This document shows positions 1 to 8,905 of a stretch of DNA of 64,000 bases, piece by piece. Each line of letters starts with the position of its first letter. Position 1 is the stretch's first letter. The notes under the pieces are model-generated. The model searched no databases, was not told the DNA's origin, and saw only the letters and a program-made list of their open reading frames with translations. Location: NCBI GenBank assembly GCA_002506755.1, contig DAYD01000018.1:47849-111848 (forward strand), given 5' to 3'. The position numbers were made by a program, and so were the translations under genes. This DNA comes from Euryarchaeota archaeon UBA462 (GTDB taxonomy: Archaea; Thermoplasmatota; Poseidoniia; Poseidoniales; Thalassarchaeaceae).

Positions 1-513
1 TGTCTGAGTCCCAGAACCAGTTTGCCATATCCTAAGTGGGAAATGTTCATCCAAAGACCCGGAAATAACCTCCTCACATGCTCGATAAATTAGTTGTCCC
101 GTCTCTTCATTAAGGTCTCCAAGCTCTACGTTTGTTTCCGCTGCGGCTTGCTTCAGGATTCCGAAAGCCCGTATTAATGACCTTGGCATTTTATCTTGGC
201 CGATATCGAAGTTCACCAATGATCTAGCTGTCTGAGCCCCATAATACCTATCTGCGGGTACATCAATCTCTCCCATGGTATCCTTCTCTAACCTGACCTT
301 TCCACTGGTTATTTTCGGTTTTGTTGGCTCTGATTTTACGGATTCTGTTCGGAAGACCTCCTTCCCGGACAGAGAGTTCTCAATCATCTTCGAAATCGTA
401 GCAGATCTTCCACTATCCCTACCTTTGCCTACTCTAGCATCGAGCCTCTTCGCCAAATCCTCGGGTATGCTTACTGTGATTATCCTCCGATCTCCGGAGC
501 GGTGCTTCGCCAT
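1..513 (-). CDS. fumC: Class II fumarate hydratase with N-terminal ribbon-helix-helix domain (5' part, runs off the window)
   Basis: Translating the minus strand from the ATG at 513 gives an open frame of 171 residues that leaves the window at base 1. Residues about 9-48 look like a CopG/Arc-type ribbon-helix-helix unit: a short strand (RRIITVSIP), a helix starting EDLAKRL, then a second helix around SATISKMIENSL. After a linker rich in K, E and P, residue 74 onward is the start of class II fumarase, with EKDTMGEIDVPADRYYGAQT and, at the window edge, RIWQTGSGTQ, the substrate-site region. Class II fumarases interconvert fumarate and malate in the citric acid cycle and normally begin close to the EKDTMG segment, so about 72 extra residues are present. 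The frame is continuous, with no stop between the two parts. An internal ATG at 273 could start a plain fumarase, but it would lose conserved residues before MGE. The enzyme assignment is firm; DNA binding is inferred. Confidence 0.85.
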   Translation of the reverse strand, partial: MAKHRSGDRRIITVSIPEDLAKRLDARVGKGRDSGRSATISKMIENSLSGKEVFRTESVKSEPTKPKITSGKVRLEKDTMGEIDVPADRYYGAQTARSLVNFDIGQDKMPRSLIRAFGILKQAAAETNVELGDLNEETGQLIYRACEEVISGSLDEHFPLRIWQTGSGTQT

Positions 514-532
514 ATTTTATCCATTAATTAGT

Positions 533-550
533 TATTAATTAATTTATTGG
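533..550 (-). promoter_or_regulatory. AT-rich putative archaeal promoter of the fumarase gene
   Basis: The 44 bases between the cyclophilin stop and the fumarase start are almost wholly A/T. On the minus strand a run resembling AAATTAATTAAT lies about 22-35 bases before the ATG at 513, the distance expected for an archaeal TATA box serving a leaderless transcript. No Shine-Dalgarno sequence precedes this ATG, which fits leaderless initiation. Confidence 0.4.
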
Positions 551-557
551 AGACCAT

Positions 558-1040
558 TCAGGCTCTTTCGACTTTGATTATTTTCTGAGGATCCTCCGGC
601 CTATCCCCCGGTACCGTTGTGGTAGATTCGATAGCTCTTACAACTTCCATCCCTTTTGCTACTTCTCCAAACACGGCATGATTTCCATCTAACCATGGAG
701 TAGGAACTGTTGTCAGGAAAAATTGCGACCCCCCGGTGTTCCTTCCCGCGTTGGCCATGGAGAAGATTCCTGGCTTGTCGTGTTTCTTCGAGAGTGCTGA
801 TTGCTCACAATCAATCTTCCAACCGGGACCGCCAGTTCCCGCTCTACCATTGAATGGGTCACTAGAATGAGGGCATCCACCTTGAATCATGAAATCTTTG
901 ATTACTCTATGAAAGTGTAGACCGTCATAAAACCCCTCATCTACTAATTTGAGGAAGTTTCCAGTGGTTTCGGGACACTCTTCGATATAGAGTAGGATAT
1001 CTATTTCGCCGGCGCTTGTTGTCATTCTAACATGAGTCAT
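558..1040 (-). CDS. Cyclophilin-type peptidyl-prolyl cis-trans isomerase
   Basis: The product is a compact single-domain cyclophilin of about 160 residues, catalysing cis-trans isomerisation of X-Pro bonds during protein folding. The family signatures are visible in order: NFLKLVDEGFYDGLHFHRV, then FMIQGG, GTGGPGW, SQFFLTT and WLDGNHAVFGEV. There is no signal peptide, so it should be cytoplasmic. The frame extends to a TTG at 1067, but the ATG at 1040 (MTHVRMTT) lies close to where the fold normally begins and was chosen; an ATG at 1025 is also possible. It follows the csaA-like gene on the same strand, so the two may be co-transcribed with pyrE. Confidence 0.9.
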   Translation of the reverse strand: MTHVRMTTSAGEIDILLYIEECPETTGNFLKLVDEGFYDGLHFHRVIKDFMIQGGCPHSSDPFNGRAGTGGPGWKIDCEQSALSKKHDKPGIFSMANAGRNTGGSQFFLTTVPTPWLDGNHAVFGEVAKGMEVVRAIESTTTVPGDRPEDPQKIIKVERA

Positions 1041-1086
1041 AATTCCAAGCGGAAGCTCCAAGTTCAATATGGTATGCTTGAGGAGA

Positions 1087-1485
1087 TTACGCTATAGTTG
1101 ACCCGGGCAATGTTCCTTCCGGTAATTCAAGTAGTCTTACAGTTCCATCGGGTTCCAAGGACCCAAGAATCAAAAATTGAGAAACAAAACCAGAGGGGAG
1201 GGTCTTTTCTCCGAGATTTATCGCTCCTACCACTGTCCTTCCAATCAACTGCGCACGGGAGTAGTTGGTAATTTGTGCCGAGCTCCAAAGCTTGCCTACG
1301 ATTGGTCCGAAGTCCACCCTTATTTTGTATGAGGGCTTTCTCATCTCGGGAAACTCTTCGACATCAAGGATGATTCCTGCTCTCATATCGACGGATAAGA
1401 ACTCCCCTATTCCGATATACTCCTTCCTTTCTAGTTTGGTTGGGTGGTACTGTTGATTACTTGGATCTATTTCGTGCTGACCCAT
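1087..1485 (-). CDS. csaA: CsaA-like tRNA-binding-fold protein
   Basis: This 132-residue protein matches the stand-alone tRNA-binding (EMAP/Trbp111-like OB-fold) family known as CsaA. Visible family features are the RAGIILDVEEFPEMRKPSYK segment, FGPIVGKLWSSAQITNY and the later VVGAINLGEKTLPSGF. In bacteria CsaA is described as an export-related chaperone, while the fold is best known for binding tRNA or acting as a dimerisation unit, so the role in this organism is uncertain. The ATG at 1485 lies only 3 bases beyond the pyrE stop, suggesting an operon in the order pyrE, csaA, cyclophilin. Confidence 0.8.
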   Translation of the reverse strand: MGQHEIDPSNQQYHPTKLERKEYIGIGEFLSVDMRAGIILDVEEFPEMRKPSYKIRVDFGPIVGKLWSSAQITNYSRAQLIGRTVVGAINLGEKTLPSGFVSQFLILGSLEPDGTVRLLELPEGTLPGSTIA

Positions 1486-1488
1486 GGT

Positions 1489-2070
1489 TCAACCAACTAT
1501 TTCTGATTTCAGAGTTAACGGAAAAAGTGGGATTTTCGCTTTCTCAAAGGCTTGCAGTCCGCCTTCCTCACGGTCTAGTATTGTGATGCAACCCACCACA
1601 TTACAACCCATTTCAGATAGAATTTTTGAGGCTTTGAGCGATGACCCACCGGTGGTTATGACGTCCTCCAAAAGAACAATTCTGGCCCCTTCATCTAAAC
1701 TGGCTCCTTCTATCCCGGGAGGGTTCCCGGTCTTTCTTCCTCCTCTGCCTTTTGGCTCCTTCCTTACAATGAACCCTCGAAGCAATGAGCCTTTTCCGGC
1801 CTTGGCAATAGCTATTCCAGTGAGGGGGACTGCCCCTAACTCCAAGCCTCCTATAGCATCTACAGGGCCTAATTTTTCAATTTCATTGTGAATTAAAACG
1901 CCTAAAAGATGTGCGCATTCTGGGTCCATCATAACAGGTTTCATGTCAAAGAAGTGATTGCTTTGTTTTCCACTTGCTAAAGTGAAGGAGTCTTCTGAAT
2001 AAAGATAGGCCAATTCTCTGATTCTTTCAATGAGTATGTCTTTGGCATCTCCGACAGAAGTGGTGTTCAT
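1489..2070 (-). CDS. pyrE: Orotate phosphoribosyltransferase
   Basis: PyrE transfers the phosphoribosyl group of PRPP to orotate, making OMP in pyrimidine synthesis. The PRPP-binding signature VLLEDVITTGGSS is present around residues 133-145, preceded by the ALASGK-like segment TLASGKQSNHFFD and by GGLELGAVPL. The length from the chosen start, about 193 residues, is normal. The frame runs on to a TTG at 2145, which would add a 25-residue basic, proline-containing extension; the ATG at 2070 (MNTTSVGDAKD) is preferred. It is divergent from polC at 2197. Confidence 0.93.
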   Translation of the reverse strand: MNTTSVGDAKDILIERIRELAYLYSEDSFTLASGKQSNHFFDMKPVMMDPECAHLLGVLIHNEIEKLGPVDAIGGLELGAVPLTGIAIAKAGKGSLLRGFIVRKEPKGRGGRKTGNPPGIEGASLDEGARIVLLEDVITTGGSSLKASKILSEMGCNVVGCITILDREEGGLQAFEKAKIPLFPLTLKSEIVG

Positions 2071-2196
2071 CAAACGCTTTGGCCTACAAGGAATCGGATG
2101 AAGGTTACCATCGTTGAGTGGGATTTTACTATTGATATCGGTCAATGTTCTTGGACGGCCTATCGCTAGTAAGCCCGTTGTAGTAGTGGTGGCGTC

Positions 2197-5100
2197 ATGG
2201 AAAGTAGCTCGAAAGTTTCAGAAATTGACATCCCAAGGCTTGAGGGTGAGCGTGAATCTTATCAAAAAATACTGGATACAATGATCGAAGAGGCTTACGA
2301 CTTCGCTTCCATTGCCAAACAAAAGGGTCTGGATTTCTCGGACTCCATCGAGATTCCAAGAGCCTCAGATTTGGCTAGTAGGACCGAAAAGTTGCTGGAA
2401 GACCCATATTTGTACACTGATCCAGTAAATAGAGATCAGACTCCTTTGGCGATTGAGTCTCATTTGAGGGAGCTTTTGTTGGAACATGACAGGGAAACTG
2501 CGGCAATAATGATTGCAATTTCGGTCACCAAAGAAATGCATTCCAGAACTGGTGACAGGAGGAGAGCCATAGACTCAGGCCTAAGGGTTGGATTGGCTGT
2601 ATTGACCGAGGCCGTATTGGTAGCCCCCTTGGACGGAATTGGTGATGTGAGGATAATGAACAATTCAGACGGCTCTGAGTTCTTGTCAATAGACTTTTGT
2701 GGCCCTATTAGAGCTGCTGGCGGAACTGCTCAGGCCTTGGGTGTTCTGATCGGAGACATTCTTAGAAGAGAGATGGGGGTTGGGAGATATTTGCCAACTA
2801 TTCCAGAGGTAGAGAGAGTCAAGGAGGAATTCGGTCTTTATCGAATGAATCTACAATACAAGCCACCCCCGGAAGAGACTGAAGTTATCGTCAATGCCTG
2901 TCCTGTAATGATCAACGGTGAAGAGACCGAAAGAATGGAGTGTGCTGGATACAAGGAGGTTAGGAATATTGTGAATGAGAACGGTTCCTACAGGACCAGA
3001 GTTCGGGGAGGAGTTATGCTGGTGATTGGCGAGGGCTTATGTCTCAAAGCACCAAAAATACAGACCCATACAGAAAGGCTGAGGGTGCCCGGATGGGATT
3101 TCATCTCAATTTTTGCCAAAAAGAAGAAGGGGTCAGATTCTGAAGGATTCGAAGTCAAAAGAAGGATAATTCCCAAGGAAAATAGATTCATGGGGGATGT
3201 AATTGCAGGGCGTCCTGTATTTGGTGAGCCAAGAGAACCAGGTGGGTTTCGACTAAGATACGGCAGAAGCAGGGCAACAGGTCTCGCAGCAGCTGGCCTT
3301 AATCCAGTCACAATGGAGGCCATGGGAGGTTTTCTCTCTGTTGGGACTCAAATGAAAATTGAGGGGCCTGGAAAAGCATGCGCAGTCACTCCTTGTGTTG
3401 ATATCGATGGGCCGATGATCCTGCTATGCGACGGTTCATTCCTAAGGATAGATTCAGAAGATGATTGGAGGGAAAATAAAGATAATTTAGACAGTATTTG
3501 GGACTCTGGAGAGATTCTTTTGGGATATGGAGAGTTTTTGGAAAATAACAAGGATTTAGTTCCTTCATCTTATTCTTTAGACTGGTGGGCTGCAGACCTT
3601 GCTGAATCTCTCGATTCTCCTGAAAAGGTGGGAAGGTTTTCTGATATCATCGGAATTAGAAGGGATAAGTTGCCCCCTGGTCTACCCTTCAATGGGGCCA
3701 TCAACAGAGGGGGAGAAGATCCTCTGGATAGATCTTGGCGAAAGATAGACTGGCTTTCCTTCCTAAAGAGTTTGAATACTTCCTGGAAGCAAATTCGAGG
3801 GATAAGTGAGGTATTCGGGACTGCAATACCTCCGCCATGGAACCTATGGTGGTCGGATCTTCCTGTCCAGTTTTTACCAGATCTAGTCTCCACATTACAA
3901 GAAAGAGGATCTATTGTAGAGGGATCTCTGGTCATCAGGCAAACAGTCGAAGAATGGCCTTTCTCTTTCAATCTAGATGATCTTGGAATTGGTGATCCCT
4001 TACTTGGGGACTGGTCAAGATGGAATGAAGCCTGCAGACATGGGTTGGTCAAGTCATCTCTCATGACCCTTGGATTAAGTCATCACCATGAGAATGGAGA
4101 TATTATAGTTCCAAAACATTGGGAGTCTCTACTTGATGGGCTGGGCTTGGATTTATTTGATGGAAAGATTAGGACCAGGTATGATTGTAGAAATCTCGTC
4201 GTTGAGATAACTGACAGGATAAGATCCCTGTTGAAGACCACGACAAAGGAGGAAGAGTCTGGTGAAATGGCTGCTGATGCTTGGGAAAGTAGATCAAAAT
4301 TAGACGATTATGAAATCGAAAAATCCCTACAGGTGGTAAGGAAGGCTTCTACATTGCCTAGGTGGGAAGACGCAGTTCCATGCAGAGTAGGTTCGAGGAT
4401 GGGGAGGCCGGAGAAATCTGGAATTAGGGAGATGAATCCGAGGGTGCACGCTATTTTCCCCATTGGCGAGAGTGGAGGACCACAGAGACTGGTTTCAGAG
4501 GCGGCTTCTAGGGGAGCCATTAGAGTGGTTGTTGGCCCCAGAGTATGCCAGAATTGTGGTCGCCAGACCCCTCATATCAGATGCCACCACAAAACTGATT
4601 CGAACCAATCTACTACCTGCGGAGGTAGGACTGCAAGCTCGGCAAAAAGAGGCAGAGGTAGGAGGAAGGGTGAAAGGACCGCCATAGACCTGGCCCCAAT
4701 TTTAGAAGAAAAGAGGAGAAGTCTCGGATTGGATAGACTTCCCAAAAAAATCAAAGCGGTCAAGGGCCTTTTCTCGGAGGATCAAACCCCTGAACCTATA
4801 GAAAAGGGAATTCTAAGGGCCTTGCACGGAGTCTCGGTATTCAGAGACGGTACGTCTAGGTTCGATATGAGTGACGTACCAGTGACGCATTTCAGACCAT
4901 CAGAAATTAATACTCCATGGAAGATACTGGCAAACCTCGGATACACGCACGATGTCAGAGGGGATGCCCTAGAAAGTGACGAGCAAATCCTGGAACTTCT
5001 TCCCCAGGACTTCATTCCCTCAAGTATTGCCTCAGATCATCTGCTATCTACTTGTGAATTTGTTGATGACTTATTGGTCAGATTCTACGGAATGGAGGGT

Positions 5101-6057
5101 TTCTATAACGCAAAGGTACCAGAGGATATAGTCGGCCACATTGCAATAGGCCTGGCCCCTCACACCTCTGGAGGAGTTGCATGCAGGATCATTGGGTGGA
5201 CCGATGCATCAGCGGGATACGCTCACCCCCTATTCCACGCAGCTAAACGAAGGAACTGTGATGGCGATGAGGATAGCATAATGATGCTGATGGACGGTCT
5301 GCTGAATTTCTCTCAATCCATCTTACCAGCTAACAGGGGCGGCAGGATGGATGCTCCTCTAGTGCTGACAACTAGATTGAATCCTAGTGAAATTGACAAA
5401 GAGGCTCTGAATGTAGATTGCTCCTGGGGGTATAGCCGAGAATTCTACGAAGCTACTTTGGAGCAACCACACTCCAAGGACTTACGCGGCATTGTGGATA
5501 TTGTAGAAGGGAGGCTAGGGATGATTGGAGAAATAAGGGGATATGGCTGGACTCATGACTCCGGTCCTCTTGACGCTGGTCCAACGAACTCTTCTTACAA
5601 GACCCTCTTGACCATGAAGGACAAGTTAGATAGCCAACTGGAACTGGGAAGGGTGCTGAGATCGGTCGGAGTCAGAAAGGTGGCAAAACAGGTTATTGAG
5701 TCTCACTTTCTTCCTGACATGAGGGGCAATCTTATGGCTTATACTAGGCAAAAGGTGAGGTGCGTGAAATGTGGTGAGTCGTATCGAAGAGTTCCTCTTG
5801 CGGGAAAGTGCATTAAGGAAGTAAGAACTTCTGGAGGTTTTTCAACATCAGGAGGAGATTCCTCTTGTGGGGGGAACGTGATTCTCACTGTTTCAAAAGG
5901 CAATGTGGAGAAATACATAGGAATCACAGAAGAGGTGATGGAGAGCTATGGTGTTGACGATTACACAAAGCATAGAGTAGGATGGATGTCATCTAGCGTC
6001 GACTCATTATTCAACAATGACAAAGTCACAGTAATGACCCTTGAGGATTTCATATAA
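2197..6057 (+). CDS. polC: DNA polymerase D large (catalytic) subunit DP2
   Basis: DP2 is the catalytic subunit of the archaeal replicative polymerase PolD, working with the exonuclease subunit DP1, which is not in this window. The 1286-residue length is typical of an intein-free copy. The catalytic motif NCDGDED lies at residues 1020-1026. A first zinc-binding cluster is at C784, C787, C796 and C808, and a second near the C-terminus at C1189, C1192, C1205 and C1224. The stretch AAGGTAQALGVLIGDILRRE near residue 175 is also family-like. Many archaeal DP2 genes carry an intein beside the active site; here the motif is uninterrupted. The gene starts with ATG after a divergent gap from pyrE, and its last 8 bases overlap the 3' end of the convergent prearchaellin peptidase gene. 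Confidence 0.98.
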   Translation: MESSSKVSEIDIPRLEGERESYQKILDTMIEEAYDFASIAKQKGLDFSDSIEIPRASDLASRTEKLLEDPYLYTDPVNRDQTPLAIESHLRELLLEHDRETAAIMIAISVTKEMHSRTGDRRRAIDSGLRVGLAVLTEAVLVAPLDGIGDVRIMNNSDGSEFLSIDFCGPIRAAGGTAQALGVLIGDILRREMGVGRYLPTIPEVERVKEEFGLYRMNLQYKPPPEETEVIVNACPVMINGEETERMECAGYKEVRNIVNENGSYRTRVRGGVMLVIGEGLCLKAPKIQTHTERLRVPGWDFISIFAKKKKGSDSEGFEVKRRIIPKENRFMGDVIAGRPVFGEPREPGGFRLRYGRSRATGLAAAGLNPVTMEAMGGFLSVGTQMKIEGPGKACAVTPCVDIDGPMILLCDGSFLRIDSEDDWRENKDNLDSIWDSGEILLGYGEFLENNKDLVPSSYSLDWWAADLAESLDSPEKVGRFSDIIGIRRDKLPPGLPFNGAINRGGEDPLDRSWRKIDWLSFLKSLNTSWKQIRGISEVFGTAIPPPWNLWWSDLPVQFLPDLVSTLQERGSIVEGSLVIRQTVEEWPFSFNLDDLGIGDPLLGDWSRWNEACRHGLVKSSLMTLGLSHHHENGDIIVPKHWESLLDGLGLDLFDGKIRTRYDCRNLVVEITDRIRSLLKTTTKEEESGEMAADAWESRSKLDDYEIEKSLQVVRKASTLPRWEDAVPCRVGSRMGRPEKSGIREMNPRVHAIFPIGESGGPQRLVSEAASRGAIRVVVGPRVCQNCGRQTPHIRCHHKTDSNQSTTCGGRTASSAKRGRGRRKGERTAIDLAPILEEKRRSLGLDRLPKKIKAVKGLFSEDQTPEPIEKGILRALHGVSVFRDGTSRFDMSDVPVTHFRPSEINTPWKILANLGYTHDVRGDALESDEQILELLPQDFIPSSIASDHLLSTCEFVDDLLVRFYGMEGFYNAKVPEDIVGHIAIGLAPHTSGGVACRIIGWTDASAGYAHPLFHAAKRRNCDGDEDSIMMLMDGLLNFSQSILPANRGGRMDAPLVLTTRLNPSEIDKEALNVDCSWGYSREFYEATLEQPHSKDLRGIVDIVEGRLGMIGEIRGYGWTHDSGPLDAGPTNSSYKTLLTMKDKLDSQLELGRVLRSVGVRKVAKQVIESHFLPDMRGNLMAYTRQKVRCVKCGESYRRVPLAGKCIKEVRTSGGFSTSGGDSSCGGNVILTVSKGNVEKYIGITEEVMESYGVDDYTKHRVGWMSSSVDSLFNNDKVTVMTLEDFI

Positions 6058-7042
6058 TGAGAGGAGCGATTGGGTCTCCGAAAAACACCAAAGGGAAAAT
6101 TCCAAGGAAGAGGTAAACTAGGAAAGGGTGCTTTCTAGCTACCCAAACAGTCTCCAACCCCATTTCATCCAATAACTCCATTTCCGTCGATCTGCTGCCT
6201 GAAAAAGAATACTCGGAAGATGATGATTTTTTCGATGGTAAAATCCGATTCACGACCCTTGGACCATTTTCATGATCGACTAACTCTGTTAGAACCCAAG
6301 AGTTGTCATCCTCTACTTCGGATAATCTCTTTCGAGTAGCATGCCACGCCATCTTGAGGTCGGAAATCGATTCTACATTTCCCATTACGATATTATTGAT
6401 GAAGATTAATGGCGGAGCCAATATGAATGCCGCGCCAGCCCAGACAAAGAGGGCCATTGATGGAGGTATTCCGAAGACTAGATCTTCATCAAGATGAAGC
6501 ATTTGATCTGGCAGATATGCCCATGACGGAAAATACAGAGTTACTAGAATTAGAGCCTTCACATCTGCCCCCCCTTGAATTACACCAAGGCGCCAAGCTG
6601 TGAGGTACACGCCCATTGTAACTAATGCTCCCAATAAGCTCCACCAAAGTATTGTGTCTGGGGATTCCTCGCCTAATATAAGATCGATAAAATTGGTATC
6701 ATAGTTCTCTATGATACCAAGGGTTATGCCAGAAATTGCTAGTATGTATAGTACGAAAATGAAAGTTTCATTCCTTGTCCAGTCCTTTATCCTCCTAGGG
6801 TCTGAAGGCCTTACGAAGCAGGATGAGAAGGTTGCAACCAAAGCAAAAACCATGCAGATATTGGCGAAGTTATCTGAATTAGATAGCACTTCGAAAAGGA
6901 GTATTAGCGACCCTGGAATGGCCCACCAGAGCCAATGAGTATCTCGCACATGGAGAGTCACGTAATCAGAGCGAGCGGCTGCGGCCATGCATAGTATCAA
7001 TGTAGAAATCCTAATTGTTGAGAGCAGTGGGTCAGCAGTCAC
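6050..7042 (-). CDS. arlK: Prearchaellin (prepilin-type) A24 aspartic signal peptidase
   Basis: This 330-residue multi-pass membrane protein carries both aspartates of the A24 peptidase family: D26 in AARSDYVTLHVRD just after the first membrane helix, and D160 in GGADVKAL, which matches the GxxD-K signature. FlaK/PibD enzymes cut the class III signal peptide of archaellins on the cytoplasmic side of the membrane. Its place as last gene of the archaellum cluster, 45 bases after arlJ, supports a dedicated prearchaellin peptidase. The start is GTG at 7042; an in-frame stop lies a few codons further upstream, so no longer start exists. The C-terminal half holds an extra soluble stretch and more membrane segments, making it longer than the compact family members. 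Confidence 0.85.
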   Translation of the reverse strand: MTADPLLSTIRISTLILCMAAAARSDYVTLHVRDTHWLWWAIPGSLILLFEVLSNSDNFANICMVFALVATFSSCFVRPSDPRRIKDWTRNETFIFVLYILAISGITLGIIENYDTNFIDLILGEESPDTILWWSLLGALVTMGVYLTAWRLGVIQGGADVKALILVTLYFPSWAYLPDQMLHLDEDLVFGIPPSMALFVWAGAAFILAPPLIFINNIVMGNVESISDLKMAWHATRKRLSEVEDDNSWVLTELVDHENGPRVVNRILPSKKSSSSEYSFSGSRSTEMELLDEMGLETVWVARKHPFLVYLFLGIFPLVFFGDPIAPLII

Positions 7043-7087
7043 GATGTCAGGTCTGCTGTCTGAGTCATCAAACCTTCTGCGCTCTCG

Positions 7088-8893
7088 CTATGCGGCCCCT
7101 GTTTGGAACAGCCCTACGGACTGAGTCAGAATCCAAGCACTGAACAGGTTTGCAAGTCCTGCTACCCACATCATTTGTATCATTTGGCCAAGAACAAGAG
7201 TTGTACCACCACCTCTTATTCTGGCGGTTATTAGGCCAAGAACGACAATTGATAGTACGATAAGAAACGAACCCATGTACTGGAACACCCTGATGTTTTG
7301 TTCTACGCCCCCAGTGTCTGAGAGTACTGGTAGAGCAACGTCTACTCCTCCTGCGGCTGTGCCTGTCTCACCAGCGCTATCGACCAGTCCCTGTGCTACC
7401 TGTGCTATGGTCTCCCCCAATCCTGCGATAATGGAGGTGGTTATGTTCAATGCGATAATCATCGCGATAAGGAGGCCATACGAGACGCTTCTCATGACGC
7501 TAGCTGATATCTCCCTCCTCTGTCGAAGCCCCAAGAGGTTTGTAGTGCTCTGGGAGACCATGTCTCCCACCAGACCAGCCTCCCCAGTTGATGATGAACC
7601 CTCAATGAAGACCCGGGTGAACCTGGATACTAACATAGAATTGTTATCTGCGGCGAACCAGTCCCAAGAATAGTCGCTGTCGATCCTCATTGAGAGTCGC
7701 TTCTCTAGGTTTGCAATTGAGTCGTCTAGAGCCCCAAAATCGATACCAGATAGCGCCTTTACCATTGCGCTTGGCTCCTGTGCCCTTGCCTGTGCCGTTC
7801 CGCCGAAAGCACGGATGAATTCTGGGAATGCCTCGTCTCTCCTTCTCACCCTAGTTTCCTCTTGAAGGGTCAGCATCGCCGGTGCAAGTAGGGGGGATGC
7901 TAGGGCTGCGATTACCAGAAGTCCGATGTAGTTCCAGTTGTCGGTTAGCCAGGAGGTGCCAGTGAATATGAAGAGTCCAATCAGTAGTAGAAACTCCATG
8001 GTACCGAGCACAGCGGCGAATATCCATGCCCTCCGCATGTCGATAGCCTGTTCTGTGTTGAATCCATGCTTGGCGAAGAGATCCTCGTCTGGAATCACGA
8101 GCGTGAATAGGTACCAAGCGCCGATCTGCAATAGTCCGAACAGAAGGCCTGCTAGGAGGACCCACCTTGCTCTCAGGATAATTTGAAATGGGTTGTTTGT
8201 TTCATCACCAGTCTGAAAGAGGATTAGATGCAATCCGGCTACTACCAGTAGAAGAAGACCCGTGGTAGTAAGAGAGACGAATGTCTCCCTGAGTGTGTCA
8301 AGTTGTTCTAATCTGGCATCATAGATAGTAGTAAATGCCTGCTCGAATGTCTCGTTCTCGCTAGTGAAGAACTCACCAATAGGCTGTCCGACCTCCACAG
8401 AGAAAGCCATTCTGTCAAGGAAATCGCTCCAAATTGCCGATGGGCTCTGCCGGCCAACGATCCTAGCGGCCTCTGGAAGATTGGTGTGCCATTTTGTCAC
8501 AAGAGTCTCTATTGCTTGAATCTCAACTGCCAAGGCGCCGTAGTCTCCCATTTCCTTGAGAACATCGAACATCCCCTTTTCGGCTGACTCACCCATAGAT
8601 AGTATCCCCATCCTAGTCATGAACATGTGCATGTCCTGCTCGATTTGTATTGCCTCGGCGGAGACCTGTGCTATTGGGAACAGGATCGTAGCAGCGAGGG
8701 CGAGTAATGGGAAAATCAGAATCAGAAAGGCAGCTCCAAGACCGGAAACCACATCGCTTACTGTGTACCAAACTGTAATTCCAGCAATGAGTCCGATAAT
8801 TGTAGCTGGGAGGCTGAAGAACAACAGGTACCTGGTGAAAGGCATCCCTAGTCTGAGCAGGGCAATCTCCCAGGTGCTTGCCTTGTCCTCCAT
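7088..8893 (-). CDS. arlJ: Archaellum assembly membrane platform ArlJ (FlaJ)
   Basis: ArlJ is the polytopic platform on which ArlI and ArlH assemble and through which archaellins are inserted into the filament. The 601-residue product has hydrophobic helices near the N-terminus (around residues 17-72), in the middle (around 205-330) and at the C-terminus, separated by helical cytoplasmic regions rich in charge. This is the T2SF/TadC-type duplicated layout. It starts with ATG at 8893, 12 bases after the arlI stop, and is followed by the peptidase gene. The family call rests on topology, length and position as well as helical-domain segments such as VETQAIETL-like and GEFFTSE. Confidence 0.9.
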   Translation of the reverse strand: MEDKASTWEIALLRLGMPFTRYLLFFSLPATIIGLIAGITVWYTVSDVVSGLGAAFLILIFPLLALAATILFPIAQVSAEAIQIEQDMHMFMTRMGILSMGESAEKGMFDVLKEMGDYGALAVEIQAIETLVTKWHTNLPEAARIVGRQSPSAIWSDFLDRMAFSVEVGQPIGEFFTSENETFEQAFTTIYDARLEQLDTLRETFVSLTTTGLLLLVVAGLHLILFQTGDETNNPFQIILRARWVLLAGLLFGLLQIGAWYLFTLVIPDEDLFAKHGFNTEQAIDMRRAWIFAAVLGTMEFLLLIGLFIFTGTSWLTDNWNYIGLLVIAALASPLLAPAMLTLQEETRVRRRDEAFPEFIRAFGGTAQARAQEPSAMVKALSGIDFGALDDSIANLEKRLSMRIDSDYSWDWFAADNNSMLVSRFTRVFIEGSSSTGEAGLVGDMVSQSTTNLLGLRQRREISASVMRSVSYGLLIAMIIALNITTSIIAGLGETIAQVAQGLVDSAGETGTAAGGVDVALPVLSDTGGVEQNIRVFQYMGSFLIVLSIVVLGLITARIRGGGTTLVLGQMIQMMWVAGLANLFSAWILTQSVGLFQTGAA

Positions 8894-8905
8894 GATACCA
8901 CAGCC

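Noticed and set aside
4463..4687. Overlapping plus-strand frame inside polC
   Set aside because: It is out of frame within the zinc-binding region of DP2, which is continuous and conserved.
5240..5290. Possible intein in the DP2 active-site motif
   Set aside because: The NCDGDED motif and its flanks are uninterrupted and the total length is that of an intein-free DP2.
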